The position numbers and the translations under genes are program-made. From an uncultured Acetatifactor sp. (lineage in GTDB: Bacteria > Bacillota > Clostridia > Lachnospirales > Lachnospiraceae), in contig CANPYT010000004.1 in NCBI GenBank assembly GCA_947588705.1, forward strand, positions 18,876-82,875: DNA of 64,000 nucleotides, in the 5' to 3' direction. Of this stretch, positions 60,488-64,000 are shown one piece after another (within the stretch, counting starts at the first letter, position 1; each line of letters starts with the position of its first letter). The notes under the pieces were generated by a model, which ran no database searches, was not told where the DNA came from, and saw only the letters and a program-made list of their open reading frames with translations.

Positions 60488-61297
60488 TCAGTGCTCACCG
60501 ATATATCTTACTTCACCGGGCTTCACTGTAAGAATGCCCTCTTTCGTGCTCACCCATACCTCCACACAGGTAGGATTGCGCATCGTAAGGCCATCTGCGG
60601 AAAATTCCTGTTTTCGGGTAGCTTCTATGTAAGTACAGATCTCTATGTTGGAAGCATACCAGATATCCTCCCTGCCTTTCATTTTTTCCACAAAGGCTTC
60701 TATGACACTCCAGTCGCCGGAATTGCCGAACTCATAGCTGTGTCCCCATACATACATAAGCGGCAGCTCATAATATCCCTCTACCTTCAGGAACCGATCT
60801 CCCAGCTCCAGCAAATGATTGTCATGATGGCAGGTGGGATGCCAGGCCAGGAAATCAGCCGGAGGGAAAAACCCGCCTGTTCCCTGCACAGTGCGGGAAT
60901 ACTTGATGCCGAGCTTCTTCGCCGTATCCATCACATCCCCGTTATAGCTTCCAAAAGCGTAAGACAACCCCTGCACGAGACCCCCCGTCAGCTTTTCCAG
61001 CGCCTTTCTGTCCTCCTGCAATTCCAGGACAAGCTGCTCCAGGGACAGCGTAACGGGATTTCTGTGCTGTACGCCATGACAGGCAATTTCATGCCCTGCA
61101 TACACCTTTCCCAGCTCTTCCTTTCCCACGTAAAAGGAACCGTTCCCTCCCTCCTCCAGATTACCGGAATTCAGGTGAAAGGTAGCTTTCATCCCCGCGC
61201 TCCGAAACAGCTCCGCCAGCCTCCTGTCAAAAATCTGTCCATCGTCGTAGCTAAACGTAAGCGCCTTCCGCTTTCCCTGTGGATATACAAATCTCAT
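60488..61297 (-). CDS. Cytosolic-type polysaccharide deacetylase family protein
   Basis: 269 residues from the ATG at 61297 (AGAGGG upstream). NodB-like: LTFSYDDGQIFDRRLAEL gives the Asp pair, GHEIACHGVQHRNP the His-x3-His, GLSYAFGSYNGDVM the R/Y-containing strand, and WHPTCHHDNHLLELG adds extra His residues. No signal peptide or membrane helix. The C-terminal 50 residues resemble a small beta domain. Members of this group occur in carbohydrate gene clusters; substrate unknown. Confidence 0.85.
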   Translation of the reverse strand: MRFVYPQGKRKALTFSYDDGQIFDRRLAELFRSAGMKATFHLNSGNLEEGGNGSFYVGKEELGKVYAGHEIACHGVQHRNPVTLSLEQLVLELQEDRKALEKLTGGLVQGLSYAFGSYNGDVMDTAKKLGIKYSRTVQGTGGFFPPADFLAWHPTCHHDNHLLELGDRFLKVEGYYELPLMYVWGHSYEFGNSGDWSVIEAFVEKMKGREDIWYASNIEICTYIEATRKQEFSADGLTMRNPTCVEVWVSTKEGILTVKPGEVRYIGEH

Positions 61298-61512
61298 ATT
61301 CCCTCTCTTTCCGCCCGAAACCGCGCTGAGGATCCCGGAACATTCGGATATTCCCTTCTCCTGCCGCGGGAGCATAAACTTCCAGGTGCCGCCGGCAGAC
61401 CTCGATCTCCCGGTTTTCCTTAATGATAACACAATATGCCGAAAAAACAACACTCTTTTCAACCATGTGGAATATAGTAGATAGAAGCTTAATATAATAC
61501 AAGAGGTGCTAT

Positions 61513-62109
61513 ATGCAGCTGTTGCCTTCTCTCCTGTTCGGCGTTTCCGCCAGCCTTGACGCTCTTCTGGTGGGTACCGGCTTCGGACTTCGCGGAGTGC
61601 ATATCAGACTGTGGCAAAACCTTTTCATCAGCCTGACCGCGCTGGCAGGCACCTGCCTGTCCGTCAGCCTTGGAGGGCTCCTGACGCCGCTCCTGCCACC
61701 CATGCTCGGCAGCTGCGCTGGCAGCCTGATCCTAATGCTCCTTGGAATCTATTACATCACCAAAGGAGTCCTGGCGGTCCTGCAAAACCGTACACCGGAA
61801 TGCCCCTCGGAAAAAACCATTTCCCAGCTGATCTCCACAGAACAGGCACCTCCCTGTCTGACGATATCGCAGGTCCTCCTTTTGAGCGTGAGCCTGTCAG
61901 CCAACAATCTTGGGATCGGCCTGAGCGCCAGTATGGCGGGCCTGACATTACTTTCCGCCGCCACTGCCACCGGCGTCTGCTCCGTACTCTTCCTCAGTCT
62001 CGGCAACTGCCTTGGCCGCAGCAGGTTTCCGCGGCTGATTGGAGACCTGGCGGATCCCGTTTCCGGCCTCCTGCTCATTGTGCTGAGCCTGATCCAACTC
62101 TTTTTCTGA
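61513..62109 (+). CDS. YtaF/MntP-like membrane protein
   Basis: 198 residues, six membrane helices in two halves. The first half has FGVSASLDALLVGTGFGLRG, the second VSLSANNLGIGLSASMAG; paired Asp/Asn motifs at these positions are typical of the MntP-YtaF group. MntP exports manganese; YtaF belongs to the sporulation gene set. Replacement of the second Asp by Asn-Asn fits YtaF better. AAGAGGTG precedes the ATG. The 280 bases that follow contain a stem GGCGAAA/TTTCGCC (62133-62162) and a short direct repeat but no gene. Confidence 0.82.
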   Translation: MQLLPSLLFGVSASLDALLVGTGFGLRGVHIRLWQNLFISLTALAGTCLSVSLGGLLTPLLPPMLGSCAGSLILMLLGIYYITKGVLAVLQNRTPECPSEKTISQLISTEQAPPCLTISQVLLLSVSLSANNLGIGLSASMAGLTLLSAATATGVCSVLFLSLGNCLGRSRFPRLIGDLADPVSGLLLIVLSLIQLFF

Positions 62110-62388
62110 AACCTGCTGCCGCAGTTCTCAAAAATCGGCGAAAAGGGCTTTCCCGTTTCGCCATACATAACTCACCTCACCGTTTTCAAAGCCATGTACA
62201 GACTTTCAAAGCCGTGTGCAGATTCGACCCCTTCCGGCGTATAGATCCCGCCGTTCCAGGAAATACTACCTGCAATTCCAGTCAAATACCCCCCGCAGCA
62301 GCCGCCTGATGGCCATGCAGTCACGTTCCAAAGCAGACAGCGCCCGCTTTTACTGCCCGTGAGAATCAATAAAGGAGAAACCGCTCCT

Positions 62389-63840
62389 ATGAACCTATCC
62401 TCAAATTTAAACGAAAATATAAAATACCTGAACGAAAATCTACCTTTAGGGCGAAGCTTTGACCTGATGGGCAGGACGCTGAAACTCGGAAAGACCGACG
62501 CTTTTTTTCTGGGCGTAAACGGCTTCTGCAAGACGGAAGTCCTTCAGCAGATCTTTTCAGACCTCCAAAACCCCCTATATATGGCGGATGACCTCGTCGT
62601 CGATATTGCGGATTATGTCAATTCCAAGATCGGTTACGCGCAGGTCAGCCTTACAGAAAGCTGGGAATCTGTTTTCCGAAATGTGCTGAGCGGCCCCGCC
62701 GCTCTCTTTATCGACGGTTTTGCACAGGCCGTACTCATCGACGCCCGGACCTATCCCACCAGGGGGATCTCGGAGCCTGATCTGGAAAAAGTCACAAAAG
62801 GCTCCCGGGACGGCTTCGTAGAAACACTCCTTTTTAACGCAAACCTGATCCGCAGGCGGGTACGTTCTCCCAGGCTCTGCTTTTCCATACACAGCACAGG
62901 CACGGAAAGCCATACGGATATAGCCATCGCATACCTGGAAGATACCGTGAACCAAGAATTGCTGAAACTGCTCTCCAAAACAATAGATTCCCTGGACGTC
63001 ACATCCCTGACCATGGGCGCCAAAAGCCTGGAGGAATTGCTGCTGCCAAAGCACTGGTGGAACCCGCTTCCCGGGATCCAGATGACGGAACGCCCGGATG
63101 TGGCGTGCAGCTATCTTTTGGAGGGCCATATCCTGGTTCTTGTGGATAACTCGCCCCTGGTGATCATCCTGCCCTGCAGCATCTTCCAATTTACCCAAAG
63201 CCCGGAGGATTATTACAACAGCCCTCCGGTGGGCGCATATTTTCGCCTGGTACGCTTTCTGTGCATACCGGTGAGCCTGCTCCTTATGCCCCTGTTTCTC
63301 CTCCTTGCCGCATATTACACCGATTTTTCTCTGAAAATAGGGCTTTTGTCTGAAGCCGCCGCTCCATCGCAGGTGTTTTTCTATGTGATGACAGTAGAGT
63401 TTCTGCTGGATCTGTTTAAATATTCCTCCGCCCTCAGCTCCGGGAAATTTTCCGGTTCCCTTTCACTGATCAGCGGGCTGATCATCGGGGATATCGCCGT
63501 AAATCTCCACTGGGCATCCGTGGAGGTACTGTTTTACGCGGCGGTCACTCTTTTAGCTTCCCTTTCCATAAACGGCACGGAATTTGCCGACGGCCTGCGT
63601 GTCTATCGCATTTTTCTGATCCTGGCAACGGGCTTTTGGGGGCTCTGGGGATTTCTGGCCGGCCTGGCGCTGATCCTTCTGTCCATCGTCACAACCCCTA
63701 CCTTCGGCGGTTTCAGCTACCTCTGGCCCCTGTTTCCGTTCAACGGCAAAGCCCTTGGCAGACTCCTCTTCCGCAGCCCTACTCCAAAGGCTCAGCCAAC
63801 ATCGGTTTGGAGCCGGGGAAAGGTTCACGATAAAAAATAG
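62389..63840 (+). CDS. spoVAF: SpoVAF/GerA-family spore germination protein
   Basis: 483 residues from the ATG at 62389 with AAGGAG 11 bases upstream. A soluble GerA domain (1-285) with FIDGFAQAVLIDARTYPTRG and EPDLEKVTKGSRDGFVETL (the ERGP-like motif), then IFQFTQSPEDYYNSP, and five membrane helices from about 295. The length and Asn-rich start fit SpoVAF, a forespore inner-membrane protein associated with the DPA channel SpoVA, better than GerAA; the other spoVA genes are not in the window. Evidence for a spore former. Confidence 0.87.
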   Translation: MNLSSNLNENIKYLNENLPLGRSFDLMGRTLKLGKTDAFFLGVNGFCKTEVLQQIFSDLQNPLYMADDLVVDIADYVNSKIGYAQVSLTESWESVFRNVLSGPAALFIDGFAQAVLIDARTYPTRGISEPDLEKVTKGSRDGFVETLLFNANLIRRRVRSPRLCFSIHSTGTESHTDIAIAYLEDTVNQELLKLLSKTIDSLDVTSLTMGAKSLEELLLPKHWWNPLPGIQMTERPDVACSYLLEGHILVLVDNSPLVIILPCSIFQFTQSPEDYYNSPPVGAYFRLVRFLCIPVSLLLMPLFLLLAAYYTDFSLKIGLLSEAAAPSQVFFYVMTVEFLLDLFKYSSALSSGKFSGSLSLISGLIIGDIAVNLHWASVEVLFYAAVTLLASLSINGTEFADGLRVYRIFLILATGFWGLWGFLAGLALILLSIVTTPTFGGFSYLWPLFPFNGKALGRLLFRSPTPKAQPTSVWSRGKVHDKK

Positions 63841-63883
63841 CCCGCCGGATCAAACGCCCTGCCTTTGGCAAAAAGACGGCATA

Positions 63884-63923
63884 CCAAAAGCCGCAGCTCC
63901 AGGTTTCTCTGGAACTGCGGCTT
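63884..63923 (-). terminator. Terminator of tRNA-Gly
   Basis: AAGCCGCAG-C-TCCAG and CTGGA-A-CTGCGGCTT pair with one internal mismatch; on the minus strand the stem is followed by TTTTGG. It starts 6 bases beyond the tRNA and may also stop readthrough from spoVAF. Confidence 0.85.
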
Positions 63924-63928
63924 CAAAG

Positions 63929-64000
63929 AGCGATAGACGGGACTCGAACCCGCGATTTCCACCTTGGCAAGGTGGCGCTCTACCAACTGAGCCACTATCG
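63929..64000 (-). tRNA. tRNA-Gly (anticodon GCC), first base beyond the window
   Basis: On the minus strand CGATAG starts at the window edge and pairs with CTATCG; the first G of the acceptor is base 64001. D-arm GCTC/GAGC, anticodon stem CCACC/GGTGG with loop TTGCCAA, T-arm GCGGG-TTCGAGT-CCCGT. Confidence 0.96.

Noticed and set aside
62172..62531. 119-codon minus-strand frame before spoVAF
   Set aside because: Overlaps the spoVAF start antisense, no ribosome site and no recognisable sequence.
1..64000. Prophage, restriction system, toxin-antitoxin pair or plasmid origin
   Set aside because: No integrase, capsid, methylase-nuclease pair, toxin pair or replication protein was recognised anywhere in the window.

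Overview
The window comes from a GC-rich (roughly 53% by eye), spore-forming, motile Firmicute, most likely a Lachnospiraceae (Clostridium cluster XIVa) genome. The evidence is a flagellin operon with a sigma-D type promoter, a GerA/SpoVAF-type spore protein, a reverse rubrerythrin, a Fur-family regulator paired with a heavy-metal permease, glycogen branching, LuxS/MTAN, and the mix of ATG, GTG and TTG starts behind strong GGAGG-type ribosome sites. It is ordinary chromosome: no prophage, rRNA operon, CRISPR array or intact transposase was seen. I would not name a species.

Layout. 1-3.7 kb: flagellin (cut by the window edge) behind a FliK-like protein. 3.8-9 kb: glycogen branching enzyme behind a 1039-residue repeat-rich protein with a degenerate P-loop. 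9-12.6 kb: RsmA/KsgA, a HAD phosphatase, a DUF4358 lipoprotein and a DHH phosphoesterase. 13-16.7 kb: an asymmetric heterodimeric ABC exporter. 16.7-20.4 kb: FIST-GGDEF sensor and a COG3044 ATPase preceded by an 11-bp minisatellite. 21-26.4 kb: MATE pump, GH42 beta-galactosidase with cupin, histidine phosphatase, TatD. 26.5-30.5 kb: tRNA-Lys, a REC-HD-GYP-GGDEF regulator, and a Fur-family/permease metal operon. 30.5-36.7 kb: asparaginase, RlmI-type methyltransferase, Ogt, tRNA-Pro, RsmF-type methyltransferase and a pseudouridine synthase. 36.8-44.4 kb: a membrane-protein block (AI-2E family, O-antigen-ligase-like, acyltransferase, two large polytopic proteins) that looks like surface-polymer assembly. 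45-52.5 kb: two-component system, reverse rubrerythrin, GtrA-like protein, and an ECF sigma factor operon with an ABC transporter. 52.5-57.3 kb: MTAN, LuxS, D-2-hydroxyacid dehydrogenase, Pgi and a membrane protein. 57.6-64 kb: two polysaccharide deacetylases, MurG, UPF0340, YtaF-like, SpoVAF-like, tRNA-Gly.

The most striking structure is not a gene. A family of small non-coding elements with terminal inverted repeats GTAACAGTTCAGCC / GGCTGAACTGTTAC is scattered between genes. Four copies are flanked by 8-bp direct repeats (two perfect, two with one mismatch), so they are transposed elements (MITEs). The GTAA ends and 8-bp duplications fit the known signature of the IS66 family. Copies range from about 155 bp to a 28-bp solo pair of ends that now supplies the stop codon, last residues and terminator of the AI-2E family gene. 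A second, unrelated intergenic repeat family occurs three times just upstream of start codons or operon junctions.

How the genes work together: several local circuits can be read from the DNA. These are sigma-D to flagellin; a Fur-type palindrome at the transcription start of the permease-fur operon; a candidate autoregulatory ECF promoter in front of the ECF sigma/ABC operon; a palindrome overlapping the -35 of the ABC exporter promoter; and cyclic-di-GMP enzymes (two GGDEF proteins, one with HD-GYP) next to motility and surface-polymer functions.
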